The notes: a model not told the origin generated them from the letters alone. DNA of 64,000 nucleotides from an uncultured Alphaproteobacteria bacterium (GCA_902614085.1 CACMJS010000001.1:124001-188000), one strand, 5' to 3'. Shown: positions 1 through 10,009, counted from the first letter of the stretch. Numbers and translations: made by a program.

Positions 1-282
1 TTCCTTAATTACTTCTAAAATTTCGTTGTAAGATTTATCATGATCTAAGGCTACTATTTCACTTCTAGGTATCATTAAATCTTCAACACTTTTTTCATTC
101 AAATTTACAATATTTTTAATTAGATTTTTCTCATTATTATCATTTAGATCATCAATGTTTTTATTATCTTCATCATTAGCTATAAAATTTAAAATGTCTT
201 CTTTTGTTGAATCATTGGATAATAATTTTTTAATTATCCAATTTTTCCAGCTAGATGATTTATCAGCGTTATTTGTGTTCAT
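1..282 (-). CDS. corC: CorC/HlyC-type CBS-domain protein, N-terminal part (runs off the window)
   Basis: The reading frame starts at ATG 282 and runs off the left edge, giving 94 visible residues. The acidic N-terminus is followed by 'VEDLMIPRSEIVAL', the conserved entry to the first CBS domain of CorC/HlyC (TlyC-like) proteins. Family members are cytosolic CBS-pair proteins with a C-terminal transporter-associated domain, linked to Mg/Co efflux or membrane integrity; the diagnostic C-terminus is outside the window. The start ATG overlaps the ybeY stop by one base (TAATG), so the two are translationally coupled. The order ybeZ-ybeY-corC is common in proteobacteria and supports the call. Function beyond the family is inferred. 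Confidence 0.8.
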   Translation of the reverse strand, partial: MNTNNADKSSSWKNWIIKKLLSNDSTKEDILNFIANDEDNKNIDDLNDNNEKNLIKNIVNLNEKSVEDLMIPRSEIVALDHDKSYNEILEVIKE

Positions 283-761
283 TAAATTGTGTAAGGATTG
301 TTAATTCCAAACGATCCTAAAATTTTTATCTCCTCTCTTTTCATTTTTTTAAATTCTAAATTTTTTTTATGATTGTATCCGTTAATATGCAATAAACTAT
401 GGATTAATAGATGGTTAAAATGATCATATATGCTAATTTTATTCCTACGTATATATTTTTCAATAGTATCAATTGAGAAAAAAATATCACAATATAAAAT
501 TTTTCCAACATTTTTATTTGAGTTCTTTGTAATAAAAGTAAGAACATCAGTATCTGTTTGTTTATTTTTATAGGTTTTATTAAGTTTAATCATTTTTGAT
601 TTATCTGTTAGAATTATATTCAGTTCAAATTTATGATCTCTTTTAAAATAAGAGCTCATTTTATTTATAGTTTTTTTTGTAATAGTCTTAATTTTAGGTA
701 TTCGCCTTGGCCATTTTTTTGATTCAGAAAAAAAATCAACTTTTATTTTTTTCATATGCAT
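282..761 (-). CDS. ybeY: Endoribonuclease YbeY (16S rRNA maturation)
   Basis: 159 residues, normal family length. The C-terminal 'HSLLHINGYNH' matches the zinc-binding H-x3-H-x5-H signature of YbeY, and 'TDTDVLTF' matches the conserved TDVLSF segment. YbeY is a cytosolic metallo-endoribonuclease acting in 16S rRNA 3' maturation and 70S quality control. The gene starts inside the 3' end of ybeZ (26-nt overlap) and abuts corC. The N-terminus reads ATG-CAT-ATG, so initiation could be at 761 or 755. Confidence 0.93.
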   Translation of the reverse strand: MHMKKIKVDFFSESKKWPRRIPKIKTITKKTINKMSSYFKRDHKFELNIILTDKSKMIKLNKTYKNKQTDTDVLTFITKNSNKNVGKILYCDIFFSIDTIEKYIRRNKISIYDHFNHLLIHSLLHINGYNHKKNLEFKKMKREEIKILGSFGINNPYTI

Positions 762-1695
762 TAATAATTTTTTTGACTAAATCATGTCGTACAACATCTT
801 TTTCTGATAATTCAATAAAACCTATATCATCAACTTTGTTTAACTTTTTTAATGCATCTTTAAGGCCTGAATCTTTTTCACTTACAAGATCAATTTGAGT
901 AATATCTCCTACAACTACCATTTGACTATTTTTACCTAATCTTGTTAAAAACATTTTCATTTGTGTTTTTGTTGTATTTTGAGCTTCATCTAAAATTATA
1001 AAACAATCTTCAAGGGTTCTTCCTCTCATAAAAGCAATAGGTGCTATTTCTATTGTGTTGTTAAGTAACTTTTTTTCTACTTGTTCATAAGGTAACATTG
1101 AATATAAAGCATCGTAAATTGGTCTCAAAAAAGGATCTACTTTTTCTTTTAAATCACCTGGGAGAAAACCTAATTTTTCACCAGCTTCAACAGCTGGTCT
1201 AGATAAAATAATTTTATTTACTTTTCCATCTTGAAGAGCTGAAACTGCTTTAGCAACAGCAAGATAAGTTTTTCCTGTTCCAGCAGGACCAATAGCAAAT
1301 GTAATATTTTTAGTATTTAGTAATTGAAGATATTTATTTTGTATTTCAGTTCTTGGTATAATTTTTCTTTTTTTAGTTTGAATAAATAAATCCATCTGTT
1401 TGTCTGTTTTAATATTCATAGATATTAAACTTTTATTATCTCTAATTCTATCCTCATCTATTTCAGCACCATTTTGTGCTTCTTTAAATAAATTAAGAAT
1501 AGTTTTTTTAGTTTCAAAAATTGATTTTTTATTACCTGATATTTTAATTTTATTTCCACGATATTGGATTTTAACTTGATTAATTTGTTCAATAAGAGAT
1601 AAGTTTCTATCATTGATACCAAATAAGTTACTTAAAATTGTATTATCTTCTAATTCTAATTCTAAATTTTCATTTTTATTTACTATATCTGACAT
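736..1695 (-). CDS. ybeZ: PhoH-family ATPase (YbeZ)
   Basis: 319 residues. Walker A 'GPAGTGKT' lies near residues 136-143 and Walker B 'IILDEAQN' near 233-240, both typical of the PhoH/YbeZ P-loop family; the first ~120 residues form the usual KH-like N-terminal region. YbeZ works with YbeY in rRNA maturation and ribosome quality control. Despite the PhoH name, nothing local ties it to the phosphate genes further right. It overlaps miaB by 13 nt and ybeY by 26 nt, so it belongs to the six-gene minus-strand operon. Confidence 0.93.
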   Translation of the reverse strand: MSDIVNKNENLELELEDNTILSNLFGINDRNLSLIEQINQVKIQYRGNKIKISGNKKSIFETKKTILNLFKEAQNGAEIDEDRIRDNKSLISMNIKTDKQMDLFIQTKKRKIIPRTEIQNKYLQLLNTKNITFAIGPAGTGKTYLAVAKAVSALQDGKVNKIILSRPAVEAGEKLGFLPGDLKEKVDPFLRPIYDALYSMLPYEQVEKKLLNNTIEIAPIAFMRGRTLEDCFIILDEAQNTTKTQMKMFLTRLGKNSQMVVVGDITQIDLVSEKDSGLKDALKKLNKVDDIGFIELSEKDVVRHDLVKKIINAYEKNKS

Positions 1696-2984
1696 TCAAG
1701 TGCAAAGTTAGTTGAGTCTGTAATTTTAACATCCAAAATTTGATTTAATAAATCCTTTTTCGAGTTAATAAATGTACTTTGATTATAGATTGTGCGACCT
1801 ATAAATTGATCTTTATGCCTGCCTATCTTTTCAAATAATACTTCCATTCCTTTATTAACAAATGATTTATTAAAATTTATTTGTTGTTGTGTAAGTAAAG
1901 ATTGCAATGCGCTTAAACGAGCCTTTTTATCTAACAAACTAATATTATCTTTGTTTTGAGCAGGTGTTCCTGGTCTTGGACTATAAATAAATGAATAGGC
2001 GATAACAAAATTTACTTTTTCGATAAATTTCATTGTGTCTTCAAAATCTTTATCCGTTTCTTCCGGGAAACCAACAATAAAGTCTGATGAAAGAGCAATA
2101 TCTGGGCGAACACTTCTTATTTTTTCAACTATACTTAAATAATCTTCAACTGTATGTTTTCTGTTCATTTTTTTTAAAATTTTATCTGACCCAGACTGAA
2201 TAGGTAGGTGAAGAAAAGGCATAAGTTTTGAATTATCAGCATGAGCATTTATTAGAGAATCTTTCATATCTATAGGATGGGATGTCATATATCTAATCCT
2301 CTTAATTTCTTCTATTTCACTGATTTTATTAATTAAGTAAGCTAAATCTTTTGATTTTCCATCTGAACCCACACCATGATAGGCATTAACATTTTGACCA
2401 AGCAAAATTATTTCTTTAATTCCATTTAATACATATTTTTTTGTCTCACCAAGTATATCATCAACTGGTCTAGAAAATTCAGGTCCTCTTGTGTAGGGAA
2501 CTACGCAGAAAGAACAGAATTTGTCACATCCTTCTTGGATAGATATAAATTCAGATGATAAATTAGAAGAATTGAAAATTAAGTTTTTAAATTTTTCATT
2601 TTGCAAAAACTCACTATTTTCAATTTCATCTACTTTATCAATCATATCTGGTAATTTGTGGTAAGATTGAGGTCCTACAACATAATCAACTGATGGAGAT
2701 CTTTTTTTTATTTCAAGACCTTCAGCTTGAGCTACACAACCAGCAACTACTAATTTCATATTTTGTTTTTTGTCTTTAATTTTTTTTACTCTTCCAATAT
2801 CAGAATAAACTTTTTCAACTGCCTTTTCCCTAATATGACAAGTGTTCAAAACTGTTAAATCTGCTTTAGAAATATCTTTTGTTATTTTATATCCTTTATT
2901 CGAAAATAAATCTTTAATACGGTTACTATCATATACATTCATCTGACAACCATATGATTTAATATAAATGTATTTATCACTCAT
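1683..2984 (-). CDS. miaB: tRNA-2-methylthio-N6-dimethylallyladenosine synthase
   Basis: 433 residues, full length. N-terminal UPF0004 cysteines C13, C49 and C83 and the radical-SAM C-x3-C-x2-C at C153, C157 and C160 ('CDKFCSFC') supply the two 4Fe-4S clusters; 'TRGPEFSRP' is a MiaB hallmark. A C-terminal TRAM-like segment follows. It methylthiolates i6A37 of tRNAs reading UNN codons, using SAM and sulfur. It overlaps rimI by 8 nt upstream and ybeZ by 13 nt downstream. Confidence 0.96.
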   Translation of the reverse strand: MSDKYIYIKSYGCQMNVYDSNRIKDLFSNKGYKITKDISKADLTVLNTCHIREKAVEKVYSDIGRVKKIKDKKQNMKLVVAGCVAQAEGLEIKKRSPSVDYVVGPQSYHKLPDMIDKVDEIENSEFLQNEKFKNLIFNSSNLSSEFISIQEGCDKFCSFCVVPYTRGPEFSRPVDDILGETKKYVLNGIKEIILLGQNVNAYHGVGSDGKSKDLAYLINKISEIEEIKRIRYMTSHPIDMKDSLINAHADNSKLMPFLHLPIQSGSDKILKKMNRKHTVEDYLSIVEKIRSVRPDIALSSDFIVGFPEETDKDFEDTMKFIEKVNFVIAYSFIYSPRPGTPAQNKDNISLLDKKARLSALQSLLTQQQINFNKSFVNKGMEVLFEKIGRHKDQFIGRTIYNQSTFINSKKDLLNQILDVKITDSTNFALECQI

Positions 2985-3456
2985 GATTAATTTTTTTTAT
3001 GAAGCATTTAGCATGAATATTTTTGTTATTATATCTATAATAGTTATGTCTAAAATTTAAAAAAACAAAGTTGTTTTTTTGATAAAAATTTACTGCTTCG
3101 ACATTATCTTCAGCAACTTCAATGAAAATCTTTGAAAAATTAACATTATTTGTTTCAATATAATTTAACAATTTTGTTGCAATTTTTTTTCTTCTTAGAT
3201 CTTTTGATACAAATAAAATATGCAGTTCCAAATCATATGCATTATCGTTTTTAATAATGTCACCAATTAACACTCCTGCCAATTTATCAGCCTCATAGTA
3301 ACCAATAGAGTAATTATTATTTTTACTTAATTGGTTTTCAATATTTTTTAAATTCCAACCTATCATTTTAAAATAATTAAATTCATTACTATTATCATCT
3401 ATAAACTTAATCATTGATGATAATTGTTCTTTATTTATTAAGCTAATTCTATTCAA
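2977..3456 (-). CDS. rimI: GNAT acetyltransferase, RimI-like
   Basis: 159 residues with one GNAT fold. 'LRRKKIATKLLNYIE' is the acetyl-CoA-binding motif A, and 'EVAEDNVEAVNFYQKNNFV' the motif B region typical of RimI (E-V-x-x-x-N-x-x-A-x-x-x-Y). RimI acetylates the N-terminus of ribosomal protein bS18 in Enterobacteria; in alphaproteobacteria the substrate is less certain. Its position directly after tsaB, with a 4-nt overlap, is the classic tsaB-rimI pairing. The sequence is divergent, so the name rests partly on context. Confidence 0.8.
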   Translation of the reverse strand: MNRISLINKEQLSSMIKFIDDNSNEFNYFKMIGWNLKNIENQLSKNNNYSIGYYEADKLAGVLIGDIIKNDNAYDLELHILFVSKDLRRKKIATKLLNYIETNNVNFSKIFIEVAEDNVEAVNFYQKNNFVFLNFRHNYYRYNNKNIHAKCFIKKINHE

Positions 3457-4064
3457 TTTAGTAATTGATTATTGGATATATAAATTGGTTTAATAATAAT
3501 ATTTTTTTTAAAATTTAAATTGTTATAATTATTGTAAAAATCTTTAAAAAAAGAAAACTTGATTTGTTCAATTTCATTATTTTCATTAATTTTACTATTA
3601 TTAAAAAGAATTAAATCGATATGTTGCGGAATTGAATATTTATTATTTTCAATTTTATCGTATTTTATTTCGTTATCTTTAGTTTTATAACATAAAAATT
3701 TCTGCTTGTTAGATGAGTTTATAAAAACTGCCAAATTTCTTCTAGAATATTTTATTGAATTAAATTTTAAGATATCCTCAATAGATAATGGGTAATAGGG
3801 AATATCACGAGAGATCATTAGACCAGACATAAATGCTGCACCAACTCTTAAACTTGTATAAGATCCAGGACCAATTGTCGTAGAAATTTTTTTAAGATTT
3901 TTTGTTAAATTTAATCGTTTATCTATTTCTATATAGGATTGTATTATATTATCACTTAACTTATCAGTTTCAGATTGAGTAATTTTTTGTTGTAATATTA
4001 TTTTGTTGTCATCAATTACACAAAATTCTGGTATTGATGATATAATATCTAGAAATAACAACAT
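3453..4064 (-). CDS. tsaB: tRNA threonylcarbamoyladenosine biosynthesis protein TsaB
   Basis: 203 residues. N-terminal 'MLLFLDIIS' and the conserved 'TTIGPGSYTSLRVGAAFMSGL' (residues ~62-82) identify TsaB/YeaZ, the ASKHA-fold scaffold that partners TsaD and TsaE for t6A37 synthesis on ANN-decoding tRNAs. It heads the minus-strand operon tsaB-rimI-miaB-ybeZ-ybeY-corC. Its ATG sits back-to-back with the ATG of the divergent deacetylase gene (CATATG at 4062-4067), leaving no intergenic DNA and no visible Shine-Dalgarno sequence on either side. Confidence 0.9.
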   Translation of the reverse strand: MLLFLDIISSIPEFCVIDDNKIILQQKITQSETDKLSDNIIQSYIEIDKRLNLTKNLKKISTTIGPGSYTSLRVGAAFMSGLMISRDIPYYPLSIEDILKFNSIKYSRRNLAVFINSSNKQKFLCYKTKDNEIKYDKIENNKYSIPQHIDLILFNNSKINENNEIEQIKFSFFKDFYNNYNNLNFKKNIIIKPIYISNNQLLN

Positions 4065-5093
4065 ATGAAATTACATAACTACATTCTATTGCTATTTTTA
4101 AAAAGTATTTCTTTAATTTTTTTATTAGTAAGTAGTGCTTTTGCTAATGAAGTAAAAAACTCAGCAACTGTATTTATGTATCATAAATTTGGAGTTTCTA
4201 AATATCCCTCAACAAGTGTAACTATTGACCAACTTAATAGTCATATTCAAGAATTAACTAAAGAAAAGTATACTATTAAATCATTAGATTTTATTATTGA
4301 TACAATTATCAATGATGGTGATCTTCCAACAAATACTATTGGCATAAGTGTAGATGATGCTGATAAGTCTTTTTTAGAAGTTGGGTGGCCTTTATTTAAA
4401 GAAAATAATATTCCTGTTACCTTATTTGTAACAACAGGAACAATTTCAAATAATAAAAAATATATTAACTGGGATCAAATAAGAAAACTGAAAGAAGAAG
4501 GCGTAGTAATTGGAGCACACTCTCATACACATGCACACATGCCAGATATAAGTATTGAAGAAGTAAGAAATGAAATTGAAACATCTAATAAAATTTTCTT
4601 AAAAGAACTTGGAGAAATACCTACTTTATTTGCATTTCCATATGGTGAAACAACAGATGAAATAATTAAATTAGTAAAAGAATTTAAATTTAAAGTTGCT
4701 TTTGGACAACATTCTGGAATAATTAATGAAACTTCTAACATGTATTATCTACCAAGATTTTCATTGAATGAAAGGTATGGTGAAATAGAAAGAGTAAAAT
4801 TTGCTGCTTCTTCTAAAGGATTAGGAGTTTATGACTTTATACCTCAAAACCCAACTATTAAACAAAACCCACCATTCATAGGCTTCTCCCTTCTTGATGA
4901 AAAAAAAGCTCAATCACTAGATTGTTTTATCTTTGATAGCAAAGGTCAAGTAGATAGAGAAATTTATAAATTTAACGAAAGAATTGAAATAAGACTTTCA
5001 CGAGAATTGTCACCTGGAAGATCTAGAATGAATTGTACTGTTAAAGATGATGAAGGTAATTGGAGATGGTTTGGTCACCAATTTTATTTTTAA
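4065..5093 (+). CDS. Secreted polysaccharide deacetylase (NodB/CE4 fold)
   Basis: 342 residues. A signal peptide ending near 'SSAFA' (cut about residue 27) is followed by a NodB-type domain: 'VFMYHKFG' near residue 37, 'ISVDDAD' (D97/D98, metal/catalytic), 'AHSHTHAHM' (H152-H158, metal ligands) and 'FAFPYG'. CE4 enzymes remove N- or O-acetyl groups from polysaccharides; the substrate here is unknown, possibly peptidoglycan or exopolysaccharide. About 100 C-terminal residues form an extra domain I do not recognise. It is divergent from tsaB with no gap and convergent, end to end, with the Bax-like gene. Confidence 0.85.
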   Translation: MKLHNYILLLFLKSISLIFLLVSSAFANEVKNSATVFMYHKFGVSKYPSTSVTIDQLNSHIQELTKEKYTIKSLDFIIDTIINDGDLPTNTIGISVDDADKSFLEVGWPLFKENNIPVTLFVTTGTISNNKKYINWDQIRKLKEEGVVIGAHSHTHAHMPDISIEEVRNEIETSNKIFLKELGEIPTLFAFPYGETTDEIIKLVKEFKFKVAFGQHSGIINETSNMYYLPRFSLNERYGEIERVKFAASSKGLGVYDFIPQNPTIKQNPPFIGFSLLDEKKAQSLDCFIFDSKGQVDREIYKFNERIEIRLSRELSPGRSRMNCTVKDDEGNWRWFGHQFYF

Positions 5094-6077
5094 TTAATAA
5101 GAAATAGTTTTTTGATCAAAAATACCAAAGTTATTAGTTTTAATAACTTGTCTTATTGTTTTAATATAATTTTCATCTTCTGCGTAAGTGCTTAATTTGT
5201 TTACGAGTAGGTTAACATTGGAAAAATTATTTCGTTTTCTCATTATGTTTCGGATATCACGAAATTCTTCATATGCATAATGAGAGTTAATATTATCAAA
5301 ATATGATTCAACACTGTTACTATATGAGCTGAATGCTTTGATTAGATGAGTATCACCATTTTCTCTTTCAAGCGGAATAACACCTTCCGAATCATCATAT
5401 GTGTATTCGCCAAAAAGTGCATTGTATTCTTTTGCAAATCTAGACTTACCCCATCCACTTTCTATTGCTGCTTGGGCTAATACTATTGAATTAGGTATTA
5501 CATCGACGTTTGAAAGTATTTCGTCAACTAAATCTAATTTGTGTTTATTTAGATACTTAATATTGTACTTTTGAGCAATATCATTAAGTTTTCTTATTTC
5601 ATTATTATTAAGAGTTCTAAAGGTTTCTAACTTACCTTTGAGCTCATTAACAAAACTTCTAATCATTAAAATATTTTGATTTTCATTAATAATTATTGGT
5701 AAAACAGTTTTAACAAATTCTTTTTTATTTGAATCAAGGTAATCAAAGTCTTTATCTGATAATGTTAACTGCAAACTGGGATTGTTTTGCTCTTCAATCT
5801 TTGAAGTGATAATAGGATTGATTGGCTTTATTCTTATTTTAACAATTAATTTTTCGTTCAATATTTCTGCTATAGGAGGACCTTTAAGGGTAATTTCTTT
5901 TTCAAATGGTGTGATTTCTTTTTCAGAATATAATTTGTTTATTTGATTTGCAGTTTGAATGTTACTCTTACTTTGAAAAGCATTAGTTCCTACAAACCCA
6001 ACAAAACCATTACTTAAAAAAATTAACCCAATAAGTAATAAGGGGAAGCAAAAAAAATTTAAAAGCCTATCCATCAA
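5094..6077 (-). CDS. Bax-like glucosaminidase-domain protein
   Basis: 327 residues. The N-terminal hydrophobic stretch (residues ~5-30) is a membrane anchor or signal. The region 'LAQAAIESGWGKSRFAKEYNALFGEY' (written in parts: AIESGWG, RFAKE, NALFG) is the catalytic glutamate core of the mannosyl-glycoprotein endo-beta-N-acetylglucosaminidase (GH73-like) family, as in Bax and FlgJ C-termini. It is expected to act on peptidoglycan in the periplasm. The start overlaps the nfuA stop by 11 nt, so it is co-transcribed downstream of nfuA. No flagellar genes are nearby, so Bax fits better than FlgJ. Confidence 0.8.
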   Translation of the reverse strand: MMDRLLNFFCFPLLLIGLIFLSNGFVGFVGTNAFQSKSNIQTANQINKLYSEKEITPFEKEITLKGPPIAEILNEKLIVKIRIKPINPIITSKIEEQNNPSLQLTLSDKDFDYLDSNKKEFVKTVLPIIINENQNILMIRSFVNELKGKLETFRTLNNNEIRKLNDIAQKYNIKYLNKHKLDLVDEILSNVDVIPNSIVLAQAAIESGWGKSRFAKEYNALFGEYTYDDSEGVIPLERENGDTHLIKAFSSYSNSVESYFDNINSHYAYEEFRDIRNIMRKRNNFSNVNLLVNKLSTYAEDENYIKTIRQVIKTNNFGIFDQKTISY

Positions 6078-6630
6078 TAGGCCTTACTTCTTGTACTTCT
6101 GGAACATAGTGCTTTAACATATTTTCAATACCCATTTTTAAAGTAGCAGTTGAACTTGGACATCCAGAACAGGCGCCTTGCATATGGAGATATACGACAC
6201 CATCCTTAAAACTATCGTAGATAATATCACCACCATCCATTGCCACAGCAGGTCTTACTCTTGTATCCAATAATTCTTTAATTTGTTTTACAATATCGGT
6301 ATCGTTTTCATCAATCTCTAATGATTTATCCTCACCTTTTTTAATAATATTAATTGTTGTATCTCCAGAATTATAATGATCCATTATTGATCCCAAGATT
6401 AAGGGTTTCATAACTTGCCAATCTAAAGTTTGATTTTTTGTAATTGTAATAAAATCACTTCCAAAAAAAACTCCTTCAACTCCCTCGACATCAAATAAGC
6501 GTTTTGCGAATGGTGAGTCTGCTGCTTCACCAATATTTTGAAAAAAGGCAGTTCCATCATCCATTACAACCTTTCCAGGTAGAAACTTTAATGTTTGCGG
6601 ATTTGGAGTTTGTTCAGTTTGTATAAACAT
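6067..6630 (-). CDS. nfuA: NfuA-type Fe-S cluster carrier
   Basis: 187 residues from ATG 6630; 'MFIQTEQTPNPQTLKFLPG' is the usual family N-terminus, so the GTG two codons upstream (6636) is less likely. Residues ~1-90 form the Nfu_N domain; the C-terminal NifU-like domain carries 'GACSGCPSS' with the C-x2-C that holds a bridging 4Fe-4S cluster. It delivers clusters to client apoproteins. It lies upstream of the Bax-like gene and downstream of trpS, 67-73 nt away. Confidence 0.93.
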   Translation of the reverse strand: MFIQTEQTPNPQTLKFLPGKVVMDDGTAFFQNIGEAADSPFAKRLFDVEGVEGVFFGSDFITITKNQTLDWQVMKPLILGSIMDHYNSGDTTINIIKKGEDKSLEIDENDTDIVKQIKELLDTRVRPAVAMDGGDIIYDSFKDGVVYLHMQGACSGCPSSTATLKMGIENMLKHYVPEVQEVRPIDG

Positions 6631-6703
6631 ATGCACTATATATAGTTATTAATATGTCTTTAGTATGAATTTTCTAAAAAAAAATTTAAAATTTGGGGAA
6701 TTT

Positions 6704-7711
6704 TTAGGATAAAAAACCAATAATTTCTTTAGTTTTTTGCAAAACAGGTTCTGCTACTGCTATAGCATTCTCTTTACCATGATTTAAAATAGAATCGATG
6801 TAAGAAACATCACTCATAAGTTTATTCATTTCACTCGTAATTGGCTCTAATTTAGCTACGGATAAATCTGCCAAATCTTTTTTAAAGGTGGAGAATTCTT
6901 TCCCTGCATAATCTTTAATAACACTTTCAATTGATGAATCTTGTAAAGAAGCAAATATCGAAATTAGGTTTTCAGCTTCTGGTCTCTTTTCTAAACCAGT
7001 TTTATCTTTTGGTAATGGTTCAGGATCTGTTTTTGCTTTTTTAATCTTTTGTATAATATTTTCTGCTATATCAGTTAACATGATTCTTGAATAATCAGAT
7101 GGATCTGATTTGCTCATTTTTTTTGACCCATCACGAAGACTCATCACTCTTGTCGCCTCTCCTAAAATTAATGGTTCAGGAATAGGAAAAAAATCTGTCT
7201 TAAAATCATTATTAAATTTTTGTGCGATATCTCTAGTGAGCTCCAAATGTTGTTTTTGATCATCACCTACAGGAACATGTGTTGCTAAATAAATTAGTAT
7301 ATCTGCTGCCATTAATGTTGGATAAGAAAATAAACCAACAGAAACATTCTCACTATTCTTTCCAGCCTTATCTTTAAATTGCGTCATCCGGTTTAACCAC
7401 CCCATTCGGGCAACACAATTGAACAACCATCCAAGCTGTGCATGTTGAGGAACTTGTGATTGAACAAAAATATTATTTTTCTTTGGATCAATACCAGAAG
7501 CAATAAAGGCAGCTGTTACTTCTCGCGTTTTATTTGCTAAAACTTTTGGATCTTGCCAAACGGTAATTGCGTGTAAATCAACAACACAAAAAAAACATTC
7601 ATATTCTTTTTGAAGAGTAACAAAATTTTTTATGGCTCCAAGATAATTTCCTAAATGAAGATCACCAGATGGTTGAACGCCGGACAGTATTCTTTTTGTT
7701 GGTTTTTCCAT
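6704..7711 (-). CDS. trpS: Tryptophanyl-tRNA synthetase
   Basis: 335 residues, normal for the bacterial class I enzyme. The HIGH-like motif is 'SGDLHLGNY' near residue 17, and the KMSKS loop is present exactly ('[10 protein letters not shown]', about residue 198). '[15 protein letters not shown]' is the tryptophan-specific segment. It charges tRNA-Trp. It follows murJ after 1 nt, so both are probably one transcript. Confidence 0.97.
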   Translation of the reverse strand: MEKPTKRILSGVQPSGDLHLGNYLGAIKNFVTLQKEYECFFCVVDLHAITVWQDPKVLANKTREVTAAFIASGIDPKKNNIFVQSQVPQHAQLGWLFNCVARMGWLNRMTQFKDKAGKNSENVSVGLFSYPTLMAADILIYLATHVPVGDDQKQHLELTRDIAQKFNNDFKTDFFPIPEPLILGEATRVMSLRDGSKKMSKSDPSDYSRIMLTDIAENIIQKIKKAKTDPEPLPKDKTGLEKRPEAENLISIFASLQDSSIESVIKDYAGKEFSTFKKDLADLSVAKLEPITSEMNKLMSDVSYIDSILNHGKENAIAVAEPVLQKTKEIIGFLS

Positions 7712-7712
7712 A

Positions 7713-9260
7713 TTATTTTTTTAAATATTCTCTTAACTGATTTACCGATAGGACTTTTAACACAATTACTAATCCAAAATAAATAATTATAGCTAAAAAG
7801 ATCATCAGAAATAAAAGTGCCGAGTTTAATAGCACTGAATTACCACTAATATTTGTAAAGAATAGTCCATTCAATAAGTATATACCTACAAATAATAGAA
7901 ATGAACTTAGTAAAATTTTGATGGAATTCCTTACTAATAGATCATCAAATTTCATATGATTCCTAATAGCTAAAAAGAGGTACAATAACAATGCATTCAC
8001 CCATGCACTAATTGCTGTTGCAACAGCAATTCCCATTTCTCTCATTGATCCAATTAAAAGTAGCGATAACACAACATTACTAATCACACTGACAATAGAT
8101 ATATAAAGAGGTGTTTTGGTATCTTCTCTTGCAAAGAAACAGGAAACCAAAACTTTAATTATAATGTAAGCAGGTAGGCCTAAGGCAAAATAACTTAATA
8201 CTTTAGCAGTATAAAAAGTATCTTCTTTTACAAATGCACCTCGTTCAAATAAAATTTGGATAATAGGTTCAGCTAAAATAAATAATCCAATGGCTGATGG
8301 TAAAGAAATTAATAACGAAAATTCAATAGATCTATTTTGAATATTATTTGTTGCTTCTTGATCTGATTGTTTAATAGCTTTTGATAAACTTGGTAAAAGA
8401 ACAATACCAAGTGCTATTCCAAATATGGCAAGTGGTAATTGGTTAAGACGATCTGCGTAATAAATATGACTGATAGCTCCAACAGGTAAAAACGAAGCGA
8501 TGATAGTTCCAATGACAATATTTAATTGAATAACACCTGAGCCAACAACGCCTGGTAAAAATAATTTGAAAAACTTTTTTAACTTTTCATTTAAAACGGG
8601 AATACGAATACGTGGCTGGTAAAAGTTTAAAACCGCTCTGTATAAATATAGAAATTGTAACACTCCTCCTATTAATACGCCATAGGATAATGCGTGACCT
8701 GCAGTTGTCACAAAAGGTGTAAGAAAGAATAATGATAGAATAAAACTTATATTCAAAATGGCAGGAGCAAATGCACCAGCAGCAAAACGTTCATGAACAT
8801 TATTAATTGAAGCAAAGTGAGCAGCTAAGGAAATAAAAATAATATAGGGGAAAATTATTTTTCCAAAGTGGACTGCAAGTTCGTAAGCCTCTTTATTGTC
8901 GGTAAATCCAGGTGCTAAAACTTGAATGATATAAGGCATCCCAAAGAAGAAAATGATTGTTAAAACGACCGTAGCAAAAAGTAACATTGAGGTCGTTTTT
9001 TCAACAAAGTCAGAAGCCTCGCGTTCATCTTTTGGATTGAGAACAACACCAGAGAAAACAGGGATTAATGCAGCACTGTATGCTCCTTCTGCTAGGACAC
9101 GGCGAAAAAAATTAGGAATACGAAATGCTACGAAGAATGCATCAGCAATGACTGTCGATCCAAGATATCTTGCTATTAATATGTCTCTGATAAAACCTAA
9201 TAATCGACTTAAAAATGTATAAAAGCTAACAGTAAAGAATGATCTAAAAAGACTCTTCAT
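7713..9260 (-). CDS. murJ: Lipid II flippase MurJ
   Basis: 515 residues and about 14 predicted membrane segments. The N-terminus '[23 protein letters not shown]' (parts: [14 protein letters not shown]) and '[21 protein letters not shown]' (parts: [18 protein letters not shown]) are MurJ/MviN signatures, including essential arginines. It flips lipid II across the inner membrane for peptidoglycan synthesis. It lies just upstream of trpS; the phoB stop is 54 nt before its start. Confidence 0.95.
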   Translation of the reverse strand: MKSLFRSFFTVSFYTFLSRLLGFIRDILIARYLGSTVIADAFFVAFRIPNFFRRVLAEGAYSAALIPVFSGVVLNPKDEREASDFVEKTTSMLLFATVVLTIIFFFGMPYIIQVLAPGFTDNKEAYELAVHFGKIIFPYIIFISLAAHFASINNVHERFAAGAFAPAILNISFILSLFFLTPFVTTAGHALSYGVLIGGVLQFLYLYRAVLNFYQPRIRIPVLNEKLKKFFKLFLPGVVGSGVIQLNIVIGTIIASFLPVGAISHIYYADRLNQLPLAIFGIALGIVLLPSLSKAIKQSDQEATNNIQNRSIEFSLLISLPSAIGLFILAEPIIQILFERGAFVKEDTFYTAKVLSYFALGLPAYIIIKVLVSCFFAREDTKTPLYISIVSVISNVVLSLLLIGSMREMGIAVATAISAWVNALLLYLFLAIRNHMKFDDLLVRNSIKILLSSFLLFVGIYLLNGLFFTNISGNSVLLNSALLFLMIFLAIIIYFGLVIVLKVLSVNQLREYLKK

Positions 9261-9314
9261 ATGGTGGTTTTATAGTTTGGTAAGTGATTTGTATAAGTGA
9301 AATTTATGGCTTAA

Positions 9315-9998
9315 TTACGAGCCAAAACAATATCCTGCTGATCTCACGGTTCTTATAAAATCTTCTTTTACGTCATTATTAATAGCTTTGCGCAGTCTTC
9401 TAATATGAACATCAACTGTTCGAGGTTCTACATTAGCCTCATTTTTCCAAACATGATTAAGTAATTGTTCGCGGCTAAAGACACGACCAATATTTTCCAT
9501 GAAGAAAGCTAATAAATTAAATTCTGTTGGACCAAGATGAAGAGTTTCTCCATCTCGTGATGCCGAGTGAGATACAAGATCAATTACTATTCCTTTATAA
9601 GTTAAAACTTCATCTACAAACATTGGTCTTATTCGTCGAAGAACAGCTTTTACTCTTGCCACTAATTCGTTAATTGAAAAAGGTTTTGTAATGTAATCAT
9701 CTGCGCCAGTTTCTAAGCCGCGAAGTTTATCTTCTTCTTCACCTTTTGCTGTTAACATTATGATAGGAATATTCTTATGTTCTTTATGTTTTCTAATTCT
9801 TCGACAAAGTTCAATTCCTGATAACTCTGGTAACATCCAATCAAGAATAATTATGTCAGGTGGTTTATATAAGATTTTTTCTAAAGCAGTTTCACCATCC
9901 GTTGCAGTATCTATTTTATATCCTTCTTTGTTAAAATTAAATTTTAAAAGATCTAGTAATGATTCTTCATCTTCAACGATAAGCATTTTAAGTTTCAT
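9315..9998 (-). CDS. phoB: Phosphate-response regulator PhoB
   Basis: 227 residues, OmpR/PhoB type. The receiver domain (1-120) has the acidic pocket 'VEDEE', phospho-acceptor D53 in 'ILDWMLPELSG', T83 and K105. The C-terminal winged helix (130-227) contains 'RTVDVHIRRLRKAI', the recognition-helix region close to PhoB. Phosphorylated PhoB activates Pho-box promoters. It is the last gene of the SET-phoR-pstSCAB-phoU-phoB run and is preceded by a Pho-box-like repeat at 10010-10027, suggesting autoregulation. The first ATG (9998) or the one four codons later may be used. Confidence 0.95.
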   Translation of the reverse strand: MKLKMLIVEDEESLLDLLKFNFNKEGYKIDTATDGETALEKILYKPPDIIILDWMLPELSGIELCRRIRKHKEHKNIPIIMLTAKGEEEDKLRGLETGADDYITKPFSINELVARVKAVLRRIRPMFVDEVLTYKGIVIDLVSHSASRDGETLHLGPTEFNLLAFFMENIGRVFSREQLLNHVWKNEANVEPRTVDVHIRRLRKAINNDVKEDFIRTVRSAGYCFGS

Positions 9999-10009
9999 GG
10001 GTCTCTACT

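Noticed and set aside
736-1695. PhoH as part of the phosphate regulon
   Set aside because: The name is historic; the gene sits in the tsaB-ybeY housekeeping operon and has no Pho-box-like site.
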